From Rapana venosa (lineage: Eukaryota; Mollusca; Gastropoda; Neogastropoda; Muricidae), in the NCBI GenBank assembly GCA_028751875.1, contig CM054159.1, forward strand, positions 5,743,079 through 5,807,078: 64,000 nt of DNA, given 5' to 3'. The notes under the pieces were generated by a model. The model was given only the letters and a program-made list of their open reading frames with translations, ran no database searches and had not been told where the DNA came from. The translations under genes and the position numbers were made by a program. Below, in pieces: positions 22,760 through 34,343 of this stretch. The stretch's first letter is position 1. Each line of letters opens with the position of its first letter.

Positions 22760-22850
22760 GTGCTGATTTACTCAGGATGACCAGGGATGACTTGATACAG
22801 ATCTGTGGACTGGCAGATGGCATCCGCTTAGATAATGCACTACAGGCTAG
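22760..22850 (+). CDS. UBP1: CP2 factor exon, SAM-like domain
   Basis: It encodes '[20 protein letters not shown]' then '[11 protein letters not shown]', matching '[31 protein letters not shown]'. The acceptor is cgttgtcag and the donor ct ag|gtgagc. Phase is 1 in, 2 out. Confidence 0.97.
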
Positions 22851-22875
22851 GTGAGCCAATGTTCAGGGTGGGGGG

Positions 22876-23250
22876 TATGCTATGCTATGCTATGCTATGC
22901 TACTGTATGCTTTGTGGTATGGTACGGTATGGTACAGCATGGAGTGGTGTGGTTTGGTTTGTGGTATGGTCTGGAATAGATACGATATGCAAGATATGGT
23001 ATGGTATAGTTTGAGATTGTGTATGCAGTGAGTAAATTGTGTAGTGCTATGAGTAAATCTGTGATTTATGAAGTGCATAGAAACTCCACACCCACAGGTG
23101 TGATTGCATCGCTGGAGGAGGAGAACATTGAAAGTTCTCTGCTCTTATTTGGTATGGTGTGGCACTGTACTGTATAGGTATAGTGTGGCATGGTAAGGTA
23201 GGGTAGTGGATGAAAGGGTGTGGTAGGGTAGAAGGGTATTCTGAGGTATA
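22876..23250. repeat. Pentamer-based repeats (tatgc / tatgg)
   Basis: After the exon there is a short run of 'tatgc' units, then scattered 'ggtatggtacggtatgg'-type pentamers to about 23250. Degenerate, with no coding signal. Confidence 0.8.
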
Positions 23251-23764
23251 GTATTCATGATCACAGTAGTATAAAAGTTGGTATTCTTTGCCCGGGGGAA
23301 AAAAGGAAAAAGGTCACTTTAGAATGATTCTGCCTGCCCAACCTCCTCCCTCCTGTTCTGTCTGCTTGTATTGTTACTGACTCGTAAGAGTAGATCAATT
23401 TTAGAAAATGTTGCCAGACACAATTCTGTTGTTTCAAAGACTCTTTTGTTTGTGCTACATGTGTGTTGCACTAGGGATCACCAGTTCATCATACTTTCTG
23501 AGAGATTGGTACATATCCTGGTCACTGATGCAGACCCACTTGCATGATGAAGAAAAATGTGGTTTTGAAGTGTAACTCATTGCGGATTTCTCGCTTCCTC
23601 TTTAAAAACTGTTAATATTTAGGTCACCGACCAACCAAGAATTATGGGATGGCCACTTGAGAGAAAAAAGAATGTGCAGATAGTGCTTGTGTATAACTCT
23701 TCACCAGAGTAGTTGTGTGTCATCGTTATATAGTGTTGTGTTGACTGTTACCGCGCTTTTGCAG

Positions 23765-23814
23765 ATCTGTTCGTCCCAGGCTGACCATCTTTATATGTCA
23801 AGAGCCAGAAGCAG
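23765..23814 (+). CDS. UBP1: CP2 factor exon, 'RPRLTIFICQE'
   Basis: 50 nt encoding 'SVRPRLTIFICQEPEA' after completion of an Arg codon; it matches 'MVRPRLTIYVCQE'. The acceptor is gcgcttttgcag and the donor gcag|gtgggc. The glutamine-rich stretch that follows in some vertebrate paralogues is absent. Confidence 0.95.
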
Positions 23815-24337
23815 GTGGGCTCATTCACACTCTCTCTCTGACACTCACACTTGCCTACATATGCATGCACACACACACTCATTTTTCAATTGCTGTTGCA
23901 TATTTTTAACCTTTAGTAGCACTCTGCTTTTTTTTTTCTTGCTTTTTTTTGTGTGCTTTTTTTTGGGAACTGCCTCTCTCTGTCCCTGCATTCTTTTTCC
24001 AATGAGCGAAAATCATGAGCACCTAATTGTTTAGAACCATTATAACTGTGAATGTATTTTATGTACAGACTTGATTTTGTATGTTATTAAAGGAATGGAT
24101 GAGGAACTTTTTTCATATAAAGCAATGTGTTTTGCATGCATGTTTTGACTTTTAGTAAAAACAAACACTAAACAAAAAACTGCAAATATGTTGACTTACT
24201 TTTATTCACTGTGAGTGGAGTTCTTGAGTGCAGTCTAGCAGACTGTGCTACCTCAGTCCCAAACAGAGGGATAGTATCATCTTTTATAAACAAACTATAA
24301 TTCTCCCTAGAAATACCATGCTGTTATTGTTGTGCAG

Positions 24338-24480
24338 TGTACCACGCAGTGTACATGCAGAGTGTGGCGGTGGTGGAGCTGAGGTATAAGCTGGCAGGCC
24401 TGTTTGGTATCCAGGCTTCCTGCATTGGGGACATCTTCCTCCAGGGGCCTTCAGGCATCCACATCATGGTGTCTGACGAA
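24338..24480 (+). CDS. UBP1: CP2 factor exon, C-terminal oligomerisation region
   Basis: It encodes 'VYHAVYMQSVAVVELRYKLA', 'GLFGIQASCIGDIFLQGPSG' and 'IHIMVSDE', matching 'FVYHAIYLEELTAVELTEKI..QGPTGIHVLISDE'. The acceptor is ttgttgtgcag; the donor gaa|gtaagt is in phase 0. Confidence 0.96.
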
Positions 24481-24667
24481 GTAAGTCTGCTCTCTGGAGA
24501 TCAGTCACTGTCTTAATGTGCAGCCTCTTAGTGTCAGCGGGACTTTTCAGTACCGTCATTGATTTGTCTTAAAGTGAGAAGTGTATTTCAAATAAATATT
24601 CTTTCATATAATTATAAGTACACCAACTTTCAGGATTGCACTCAGCCATAATTATCTAACACAATCT

Positions 24668-24676
24668 CTCTCCCCC

Positions 24677-24724
<48 letters not shown>

Positions 24725-24780
24725 TACACACATACACACACACACACACACACACCACACACACACACACACACACACTT
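24668..24780. repeat. (TC)n-(AC)n compound microsatellite
   Basis: A TC run passes into an AC run with minor interruptions. Confidence 0.95.
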
Positions 24781-24924
24781 AGAGAAAATGAATGAATGAG
24801 AAAAGGAAACAGACTAACAAATCAAACCAGTCATTGACTTCATGATTTGCTTGTTGGTTCTTTTTTTTCTGTCAGTTGCTTCAGGTAAGAGAAGCAAAGG
24901 TTCCTGTGTCAAACCTTAACTTCT

Positions 24925-25635
24925 TAACTGCCCAGTGCAAGTGCACCCTATATGCCGGGGAGTAAAATTCTTATGTACCACTGCTATGTTCATATCCCTC
25001 TACTCAGAAACTACTACATGAATATTCCTGATAGTCTGCCTAATGACAGTATATATATCGTAGATTACTTCGAGGCAAGCTCAAATTAGTTAGCATGATA
25101 TTTCACTGCGAAAATATATTTAAAATGTAAAAAAATCGACCAAAAATACGATTTCTTTATCACCACTGTCATTCTGAGTACCCCCGATCTCAATAACGTC
25201 AAACATAAGTCTAGGCCAAATCTCATTCTTTTTTTTTTAATGCACGATCACCTGAATCATTTACGATCGTTTTCATCACTGTTAGGTAAATCTAAAGTTT
25301 TATTTTCCACTTTTACAGCTGTGTAAAAATATTTATGCCTTCAACATGAAGTGTCAGCCATTTTGAACAAGAACTTCCCAAGCAGTCATGCATAAAAACA
25401 CAAAATACGAGCTAAAAAACGATAATTTTTGCTATGGTTTTTGCAGCTGGATGTTGCCAAGCAACAGGAGAGTGATCTCCATTAATTTAGGAGTTCTTTC
25501 CCTTTAACTGTAATCAAGGAAGCAGGCTTGTTTACTTCGGTTCGACACCCCGGAAATTTTCCGGGTTGTAAGGCGTATAAGGTGCACGTTTAGCCCCGGA
25601 AAATTTCTGGGGTATGGCAGTCTAGTGGTTAAGAA
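24925..25635 (-). mobile_element. TTAA-flanked MITE-like element, copy 3 (reverse)
   Basis: Reverse complement of copies 1 and 2: it opens 'ttaacttcttaactgcccag' and closes 'ggcagtctagtggttaagaa', with both CCGGAAA/TTTCCGG palindromes near the right end. The ends show TTAA. It is the best copy for defining the inverted termini. Confidence 0.8.
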
Positions 25636-26238
25636 CTGCCTCCCCCTAAAAAAAAGACAATAAAAAAACAACCCCTTTGCGTTGTTTCACACTATATTGA
25701 TGTGTGTGTCATGTAATGCGATTTTTCTGTGCAAAACAAACCACACAGACCAGATGGTGTTGGGATGAAAATGAATTAGGTGATAAAGAAAATGAGATAG
25801 TCTGCTGTCCTTCCATGTCTACTCGACTGAGTATTTCACTTCAACATAATGTTATATGCGTCTCTTTGCCTCCTTTTCACCACCTGATCTTCATTCTCTC
25901 CTGTGATTGAAATCATACAATGTGCATCTGCTTGTGCTTTGTATCTGACTTGAAATTGTGTGAGTATTTGTTTATGTTTTTACAAACAAGAGAAGAAAAA
26001 AAGAGGACATCATTGGTTTATGAAATGTCACAACTTCATGGATTTGTTCTGATGTAATCTATAACTATGACCAGGGTTGTATAACGGAAATCTTGATTTT
26101 TAAACGTTGTCGAGTCCATGAATAAGCTCGATATTTGATTGATTTTTTTGTGTGTGCTCCATGACTATTTCTAGTTTCTGCCTCGCACCTCGTTTGTCTT
26201 GGGCACATTTTGAGAGAGATTGGTTTGTCTGTTTTCAG

Positions 26239-26290
26239 GTATTACGAAACACTCAGGATCAGTCCAGATACATTGTTGAAGGAGTTAGAG
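26239..26290 (+). CDS. UBP1: CP2 factor exon, penultimate
   Basis: It encodes 'VLRNTQDQSRYIVEGVR', aligned with 'MIQNFQEEACFILDTMK'. The acceptor is gtctgttttcag; the donor is aga g|gtgagt, phase 1. Confidence 0.92.
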
Positions 26291-26728
26291 GTGAGTTGGT
26301 GTATAGGCATGGAATGTTGATTACGTTTGCAAGAAAACAGCACTTGTGTGATGGAGCTGATCAGATGTTTTCCTATACCGCGCCAGGTTGCATGCAGCTT
26401 GTAGAAGAGAAGGGAAGTGAAAACATTGTTTGAATGGCACTTTTTCAGCTTTTCGCTTTCTAAGATAGGTATGCACCCACGGGGATATCTTTTTTTTCTG
26501 TCTTGTCCCTTTTCTTCCTGTCACCTCCATCGTGTCTGTTTTCTGCCGTCTTGGTCCATTCTCCTGCCTTTTTCTCAGAAAGACTTCAAAGATAACGATA
26601 CTCTCTCGTACTGAAGTTGGATGAGCTGGGCCTGACTTGTCAGGTGTTTACCGGCAGTGTGACACATTTTTGTTCATATAACAGACAACAATAGTTGCTG
26701 TTTAAGTGTTGAACAAGAAGAAGATAGG

Positions 26729-27176
26729 TGTGTTACCTCTTGACCAACGATTCTGGCCTAAACTTTTCACGTTATAAGAAAGTTGGTTACCTCTTGACCA
26801 ACGATTCTGGCCTATACTTTTCACGTTGTAAGAAAGGTTGGTTACCTCTTGACCAACGATTCTGGCCTATACTTTTCACGTTGTAAGAAAGGTTGGTTAC
26901 CTCTTGACCAACGATTCTGGCCTAAACATTTCACGTTGTAAGAAAGGTTAGGTTCGTTACCTCTTGACCAACGATTCTGGCCTATACTTTTCACGTTGTA
27001 AGAAATGTTGGTTACCTCTTGACCAACGATTCTGGCCTAAACTTTTCACGTTGTAAGAAAGGTTGGTTACCTCTTGACCAACGATTCTGGCTTAAACTTT
27101 TCATGTTATAAGAAAGGTTTGGTTCGTTACCTCTTGACCAACGATTCTGGCCTAAACATTTCACGTTGTTGTTGTT
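26729..27176. repeat. 55-bp minisatellite, first block
   Basis: About eight copies of 'ggttacctcttgaccaacga' + 'ttctggcctaaacttttcac' + 'gttgtaagaaa' with a 55-bp period, a few extended by 'aggttcg'. Confidence 0.95.
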
Positions 27177-27960
27177 GTTGTTGTTGACTTCAATTTTACG
27201 TCTGTTCACTTTTAGTGATATTAGACGCCCCCCCCCCCCATCCCCTCCAAAAAAACAAACCAAACAACAAACAAAAAAAACCACAAAAAACGGGATGTGA
27301 TGTGTGTTACAAAATCAATAATACATAATTCTCGAAAAACTGGCAATTGCGACGGAATTTAAAAACAAAAAAAACACAATCATTAACGTTATGTAACTAT
27401 ACAATGTCTATGGACTGTAACAAGACCTTTTCACATTTCAAATGCCAATTTAAATTCTGAATGTGCTGATGGAGTTTTCAAAATGAGGCATAAGTTGTTT
27501 TACACTCTGGCAGTCAAAAATATACGAGTATAATATAAACTACACAAATTACCATGAATTATGGTTATCAATCTCATTATTTCATTACCATAATAAATAT
27601 TATTCCCCTGACGTAAAAACACTGTACTAAACTCGAATGGTCCCTTAGATTATGGGTATGCATTGCAGTTCTAGTAAAACTCTCATTTTGCTGATACTAT
27701 CAGGACCTTTCTCCATGATTTTTGTTCTATAACTAGTCCTTCTAAATAAGCACTTTAAAGTTACTGTAAGAAAGTAGTTCGTCTCTAACATTCTTGCTAT
27801 ACCTTTCACGTTGTAGCAGCAATGTTGGTACTCTGTGACCAACATTCTGGGCCTAATGTTTCACGTTGTAGACAGGTTTGGTTACCTCTTGACACGATCT
27901 GCCTAAACTTTCACATTGTAAGAAGGTGTATACCTTGACCCGTTCTGGCACAACTTTTCA
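27177..27960 (-). mobile_element. LINE 3'-end relic, copy 1, deletion-ridden
   Basis: Collinear with 28183-28860 but riddled with single-base deletions, many in homopolymers. It begins with the antisense tail 'gacttcaattttacgtctgt' and a C-run. The adjoining minisatellite units (27860-27960) show the same damage. Confidence 0.7.
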
Positions 27961-28182
27961 GTTGTCAAAAGTTGGTTACCTCTGACCAACGATTCTGGCC
28001 TAAACTTTTCACGTTGTAAGAAAGGTTGGTTACCTCTTGACCAACAATTCTGGCTTAAACTTGTCATGTTATAAGAAAGGTTGGTTACCTCTTGACCAAC
28101 GATTCTGGCTTAAACTTGTCATGTTATAAGAAAGGTTGGTTACCTCTTGACCAACGATTCTGGCCTAAACATTTCACGTTGT
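27961..28182. repeat. 55-bp minisatellite, second block
   Basis: About four units, the same sequence as the first block, lying between the two LINE-relic copies. Confidence 0.93.
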
Positions 28183-28860
28183 TGTTGACTTCAATTTTAC
28201 GTCTGTTCACTTTTAGTGATATTAGACGCCCCCCCCCCCCCCCCCCCCCCCCCCATCCCCTCCAAAAAAACAAACCAAACAAACAAACAAAAAACAAAAA
28301 AAAAAAAAACACAAAAAACGGGAGATGTGGATGTGGTGTTAAAAAAATAATAATAATAATCTCGAAAAACTTGGCAATGCGACAGGAATTTAAAAAACAA
28401 CAAAAAAACCCAACAAGTCATTAACGTTAATGTAACTATAACAAATGTCCTATGGGACTGTAACAAAGACCTTTCACAATTTCAAATGCCAATTTTAAAT
28501 TACTGAATGTGCTGGTGAGGGAGTTTCCAGAAAAATGAGGCATGAAAGGTTTTACACTCTGGCAGTCAAAAAGTATATGAGTATTAGTGATATTCTCACC
28601 ACACAGGCATTTACCATTTTTGCTGAATTTGGTTATCAATGCATTTAGTTTCATTCTATAGAATAAAGTATTAATTCTCCTTGACGTAAAAACACTTGTA
28701 CTAACTTCTGAATGGTTCCCCACTGTTAGATTATGGGTATTGATTGCAGTTCTAGTTAAAAATCTCTCATTTTGCTGATTACTATCAGTGACCTTTCTCC
28801 ATGATTTTTGTTCTAGTAAGCTATACCCTTCTTGTAAGGATAAAGGCACATTGTAAGAAA
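28183..28860 (-). mobile_element. LINE 3'-end relic, copy 2
   Basis: The minus strand is open for 137 codons at 28436-28849 and includes 'FYRMKLNALITKFSKNGKCL' then 'CGENITNTHILFDCQSV'. This has the C-x-CG...TxxHxLxxC pattern found at the C-terminal end of many LINE polyproteins. Its 3' tail, a C-run (28229-28254) and A-rich sequence follow on the left. No complete domain is present. Confidence 0.7.
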
Positions 28861-29195
28861 GGTTTCACGTTGTAAGAAAGGTTAGGTTCGTTACCTCTTG
28901 ACCAACGATTCTGGCCTATACTTTTCACGTTGTAAGAAATGTTGGTTACCTCTTGACCAACGATTCTGGCCTAAACTTTTCACGTTGTAAGAAAGGTTGG
29001 TTACCTCTTGACCAACGATTCTGGCCTAAACTTTTCACATTGTAAGAAAGGTTGGTTACCTCTTGACCAACGATTCTGGCCTATACTTTTCACGTTGTAA
29101 GAAATGTTGGTTACCTCTTGACCAACGATTCTGGCTTAAACTTTTCATGTTATAAGAAAGGTTCCTTACCTCTTGACCAACGATTCTGGCCTCCT
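28861..29195. repeat. 55-bp minisatellite, third block
   Basis: About six units, the same sequence as the earlier blocks, ending where 'cctgatctcc' begins. Confidence 0.93.
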
Positions 29196-29468
29196 GATCT
29201 CCAAAAAGGGGTCAGCTGTGTACTGCCCTCAAACTTCCATTCTGACATGTTTAAATGGTTTGGGGGGGTTTCCTTGTCGTTTGTTATTGATTTTGTTGTT
29301 GTTGAACATAGTGTTTAGGCCCGCTGTGCCCCTTTTCTCTATAGTTTGAGGCCTGCTCTGCCCCTTTTCATAGCGAAAAAAAACATCAAAATATAACTTA
29401 ACAAATTCATGAACAGGATATCTCAGTATCATGTCATTACCACTCTTTTGTTCCCCTGTCTGTTCCAG

Positions 29469-29515
29469 AAGAGACGATGGACAAATACCGAATTGTCTTC
29501 AAAGCGGTGCATTGA
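29469..29515 (+). CDS. UBP1: CP2 factor terminal coding exon
   Basis: The acceptor is ccctgtctgttccag. The partial G codon is completed as GAA, then 'ETMDKYRIVFKAVH' and a TGA at 29513-29515. This parallels the family ending 'KAETNDSYHIILK'. It is preferred over a nearer phase-compatible site at 26579, which gives only 'RLQR' and a stop. Confidence 0.88.
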
Positions 29516-32500
29516 CGACGACTTGAAGAACGCACACTATGGCAGCTTCGCGTCGTGTTTTGTGTTGTCACCCTGCCTTCTACACGTTTGTTACAGCAGC
29601 ATCAGTCGCGTCTAGTCATCTTGTTGATGCCTCGGGCAGCGTTGGTTATGCAGCGTCGTGTCTGGTGTTGTCACACATCTGGGGCATGTTTTGTTGGTGC
29701 AGCTAGCTGTGTGCCTGTCTAGTCCTCATTGTTGTCACTCACACACACACACACATACTTACCTGCAAGGTGAAATAAGTGACCTTGACTGATCTCCGTA
29801 TACAGGGGCCATTTGTATGCTGCCCTCTTGACCTCCATTCTGACATGTTTGAATTTTGTTGTTGTCGTTGTATGTTTTTGTACGGTTTATGTGCTTGGTT
29901 TCTAGTGCATGTGTGTGTGAGGGGGGTGGGGAGGGGTTGCTTTTGTTTTTTGGTCTCTTCGATGTTGACTGTCAGCTGAAGTTGGTTAGTGTTTTTTCTT
30001 TCATTTTTAATTTTTTGTGAGAGAGAAAAAGAGCAGAGAGGGAGAGTGAGTATGTGTGTGTGTGTGTGTGTGCATGCGCCTGTTTGTGTGCATGTGTGTG
30101 TGTGTTTTGGTTTGTTGTTTTGCAAGAACACCTCTCACAAGTTGAAAGGTGTTTGAGAAAAGCTGCTGATGTTGGTTTGCCATTCTATACCTTTGCTTTA
30201 TTAATCGCACACACTGTGTGTGTGCGCACGCGCATGCACACTCCAGAAATCCAAACATAGTTTGCATGGCGTTGGAAGTGTATATATTTCTTTCTTCATA
30301 GAAATGATCATATTCCAAGCAAAAGTTGAATATAATTATCATTCATTATATAGAAGAGGATTGTACTATATCACCCATGTGATTTGTGTCTTATGATGTA
30401 AGTAAATCTGTGTTCTTCAGAAATGGAAGCTGTGATGTCCGTAATTATCTTACTGAATAGCAGTGTGTTTGGAGATAACAAGTACAAGTTAGATCTGTAT
30501 TGGAAATGTGTAAATCATAGTTGTGTGTGGTTACAACTTTGTGGAGTGCTTGATCTGTCTGAAGGAACTTGATGATACTTAGTACATGAAAACTACAGAG
30601 GTGGGAAACAGTATTGAGCTTCAGTGCCACGTTTTTTTTTAATATTGTCCAGTGCCATCGAAATATGGGGTCCAAATTAATCTGGTCTGTTTAAAAAAAA
30701 ACAAAAAAGATCCTGTTGGGGCAGATATGTGTACCTGTTCCACAGTGGCTTCAACATCCCTTTTACTGGGAAAAAAAAATTACACTGCAATAGGGTGTCT
30801 GCTCTAATCCAATATCATGCTTTTCTGTCAAGCATCTTGCAGCACGTTTTTTGCTGAAACCGTTCAGTCTGTACGGTAGCTAAAGACTGGTTTAACCGTC
30901 GAATTATGCTATGTGTGTCAGGAACGTGTGATCCGTGACAAGTGTTATGTTTGTGTCTGTCCTCGTCTTAGTGGTTTGTGATGTCGACAATTATGGTTAT
31001 TTGTCTGTCTTCCTCGTGCCATGAATTAAGTTCCTGGATCATCGCCGGTCCCTGCATGTACATTCTGATAATCTGTGAACATGGTGCAAAGAGTGTCCGT
31101 GATTGTGATATTTCCAGGCAAAGGGAACCTGAGTGTGGTGATAGTGGAATATAAACCACTGAAGGGTGTTTATATCTGCTGAAAAGAACATATTTAAAGG
31201 AATTTTCTTTTTGAAATGTAACCCCCTTGTCTTTTTTTAAGGTCATGCATGGTCCTATCACTATTCTTCCTCCCCGAGGACTTGAAAAAAGCTGAGTATG
31301 ACTGATATTGTTTGAATCTATTTGTTCAGAAATGCCCAGATCATTCAGTTTTCACTCTTTCATTCTAGTTAGCGTGAAAGATTATCATGAATGATACAGG
31401 TGATGACATCAGGACTGCTGAACAAGATCATTTCAGGGATACTGACAGGATTGGTCATTATGTTAGAGTCTGAGTGTTTCGTTGAAGAGTGTTTTCAGCT
31501 CTGGGGTGGCCCTGAATAGTCCAGTGGGCTTCAAGAGAAGGATTGAATGTACAGCTAAGTCTTTATGTTTGACGTAGCTGGGGTTGTTTTTCTATTGGCA
31601 TATAGAGCAGAAGATTCGATGTGTTGAAAGGAGTGTGTGCAGCAAAAGAGGGGCTAAAACATCAGAAAGAGTTTGTCTTGTAAGGTTGTATGGTCATTTT
31701 CTTCACTTATTAGCTCTGTCGTGGTGTGGAAGAAATGTATGTAGCCAAAAAAAGCTAACTTTGAAGTGGAGATAGTGGAGAGGATGACAACAATTTTTAA
31801 TTTTTTTTTTATTTTTAAAGGTGGATTTGGGGGGGTGGGGGTAGGTGTTTGATTTGGGGTGTAAAAAACCAAAAACAAAAGGTATTTACATAGATGGAGT
31901 GAAGAGAGCACAGCCTTATATTTTGATGGTTTCAGATGTTGCTGACGTTATGCAGGATTATTTTCTGAAAAAGCAGAAACATTGGTCTTTATGTTTTAAA
32001 AGATCTGGACCATTTCCAGGAACATTTTTTTCAGACAAAATTATCTCTTGTCTTTTTTGTTTTGTTTTTTGTTTGCTACTGCCACTTGAAAAGCGTTTTA
32101 CTTTGCCCAGCCAAGTTTTATTGGTCTTTTTTCTTCAATTTTTTATTTTAAACCAGTGAGAGCTGTGCTTTATAAGAATGATTATTTTTCTGTGAACCAT
32201 TTTGTGGTATATTGTAGTTCAAGTTGGAAAAAATGTTGATCGTCTGCCTATCCATCAAAGCTTCCCAACACAGCTGTATTGTTAGAATAACATTTGTTAA
32301 TTTTAAAAAAGGTATATTGTCTAATGTAAAAATGAGCTATAAAAAAAAAAATCATTGCCATATAACGACATAACTGGACACACTGAAGCATTAAAAAAAA
32401 CCCAAACAAATCCCCAAATCCAAACTATGTAATTTGTACGTACATAGAAATCCTCTTTTGCTTGATTACTCAGTATCATTTTATGGTCCTGTTTACTGAT

Positions 32501-32850
32501 TCTCTTCACTGTCGTCGTTATTAAGTTGCTGCTGAAATCTTGTCAGTTTGAACTGACTGACTGACAGGGAGAAGAAACTGTGTTCATTTAATTAATGATG
32601 ATAGAAATGGAGAAGAATGTGAGAGAGAAAAAACAAAAATAAACCCTGAATGGGGAGTAAAATGTGTTTTCTACAAATGATGATAAATGGAGATAGACAG
32701 GTAGAGAAAGAAACTGACTGTGAAGAAATGTTCCATTCATTATTTTTTGCTTTGTGCCCCCCCCCCCCCCACCTCTTCTGTTCTTTGGCTAGAATTCTGA
32801 GGTTCACCAGTGGTAAATTCATTTGTTTTTATTTTAAAAAATTAACAAAA
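29516..32850. other. 3' UTR/flank of the CP2 gene, no further gene recognised
   Basis: AT-rich, mostly non-repetitive sequence with a GT run at 30050-30110 and poly-A/T runs. An AATAAA at 32638-32643 is one possible poly(A) signal. In AT-rich DNA this hexamer is weak evidence, so the transcript end is not placed. Confidence 0.5.
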
Positions 32851-32859
32851 ATTTTAAAG

Positions 32860-33345
32860 GGCAGATCCCCTAGGCCTTGTGTGAAAATGCATGCAGAATA
32901 TCTTTCCCACATGTGGAAGCACATCTGCTTTTCTCAAAAGAATAAGCCTGCAGTAACCTGGGGGGGGTTGGGTTTGATACTTGTCAACATATATACATAG
33001 ATATGTACATACATACATACATACTAACATACATATATACATACATTCACACATACATACATACACGCACACACATACATACATACATACATACAGACAC
33101 ACACACCTACATACAGACACATACATACATACACATACATACATACATACATATACACATACGTACATACACACACATGCATACATACATGCATGCATGC
33201 ATAGGCCTGCAGTAACTAGGGGGTGGTTCATCCATCCATCCATCCATCCATACCCATCGTGCATTCTACTACCTGGAGAGGAATGTGCTCTGCCAGCTTA
33301 CCCAGGACTGAAAAATTCAGTGCAGTGCCCCTTCCCCCCCAACCA
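32860..33345 (+). mobile_element. Diverged SINE-like element split by CATA repeat
   Basis: The left part ('gcatgcagaatatctttccc', 'ttctcaaaagaataagcctg') resembles the SINE A core. The right part ('ctacctggagaggaatgtgc' and 'attcagtgcagtgcccc') matches the end of the element at 44125-44535. Between them lie (CATA)n and a short (CATC)n run. Confidence 0.55.
32990..33205. repeat. (CATA)n microsatellite
   Basis: Tetranucleotide repeat with CACA and GCAT variants, followed by 'catccatccatcc' at about 33228-33250. Confidence 0.95.
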
Positions 33346-33599
33346 CCTCTCTTCAAAAACAGGCTCAGTGTGTGACAGATGGAAAGGAACAAGACTGCTG
33401 ATAGTGAAACAGACTTAAAAAAACAACAACTGAAGGGAAGTATAGTAGACACGTTCAGTATTTTAAATCAAGAAAGACAGGAAGAAAGACTCTTGTTAGT
33501 GAGATGGAAGCGAGTCAGAAGAAACTTCTGTTCAATGCTGATGATAGACGACAAGGAAGAAGATTATAATTATCTTAATGACTATCAGATGAAAATATA

Positions 33600-33725
33600 T
33601 CCCCGAAGTCAGAATGCGGCTACCTAAATAGGGGGGGGGGGGGGGGGGGGGGGGACAGTTGCGCATAGGCAAAAATCTCACAATTGGTGTACCTCAGAGT
33701 TCTAGCAGAGCAACGGGGGGGGAAA
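33600..33725 (+). mobile_element. Element D, best copy, with a 24-bp G-run inside
   Basis: 'ccccgaagtcagaatgcggc' + 'tacctaaat', then G24 (33631-33654), then 'gcataggcaaaaatctcaca' + 'attggtgtacc'. Other copies have a short run of G where this one has 24. Confidence 0.6.
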
Positions 33726-34308
33726 AAAAAAAAAAGAAGAGAAAAAGATGAAAAGAAAGAAGGTTGCTAGCGAGAGAGAAATTGAATGAGAAGAAAATGT
33801 GTTCAGTAAGTGACAGATGGAATGGAAGAGAAGGTGGTGGTTCATGAGAGCAATGCTGGAAACGGGAGTGGTGTTGTTCATGTTGTTGTTCACAGTTGAT
33901 CTGTATGTCAATACAAGATTTTCTGTCCTGGTTCTGTTCTGGCTGGTATTGGCACAAGTTTTGTGGGTAGCGGAGGTGAAGGTATCCATGTTTCGTTGTC
34001 ATGTATATAGCCTAGCTGTCAAGTTTCCCCCCACTGTCAGCTGCTATATCCATTCCAGCCCAGCCCAGCCCAGCTGGTGCTGATTATAGCAGAAACTGAC
34101 CGCACTGGGACAAGGTAAAAGGAAGGGGTGTGATAAATTTAGCGCTCTTGACTGAGTGATGTTGACTTTGTGAGCTGTGATAGGAAAATACGTTGAATAC
34201 TGCTTTTCTGGAAAAACAGCAATTACAGATAAAGAGTTTTTGCTTTTTTTTTTTGCTTTTTTTTAAAACATAATGATACATTCACAGCATTCAGGCATGT
34301 GTGCACAT

Positions 34309-34343
<35 letters not shown>

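Noticed and set aside
26729..29195. CRISPR-like array
   Set aside because: The 55-bp units are contiguous with no unique spacers, and the setting is a eukaryotic intron.
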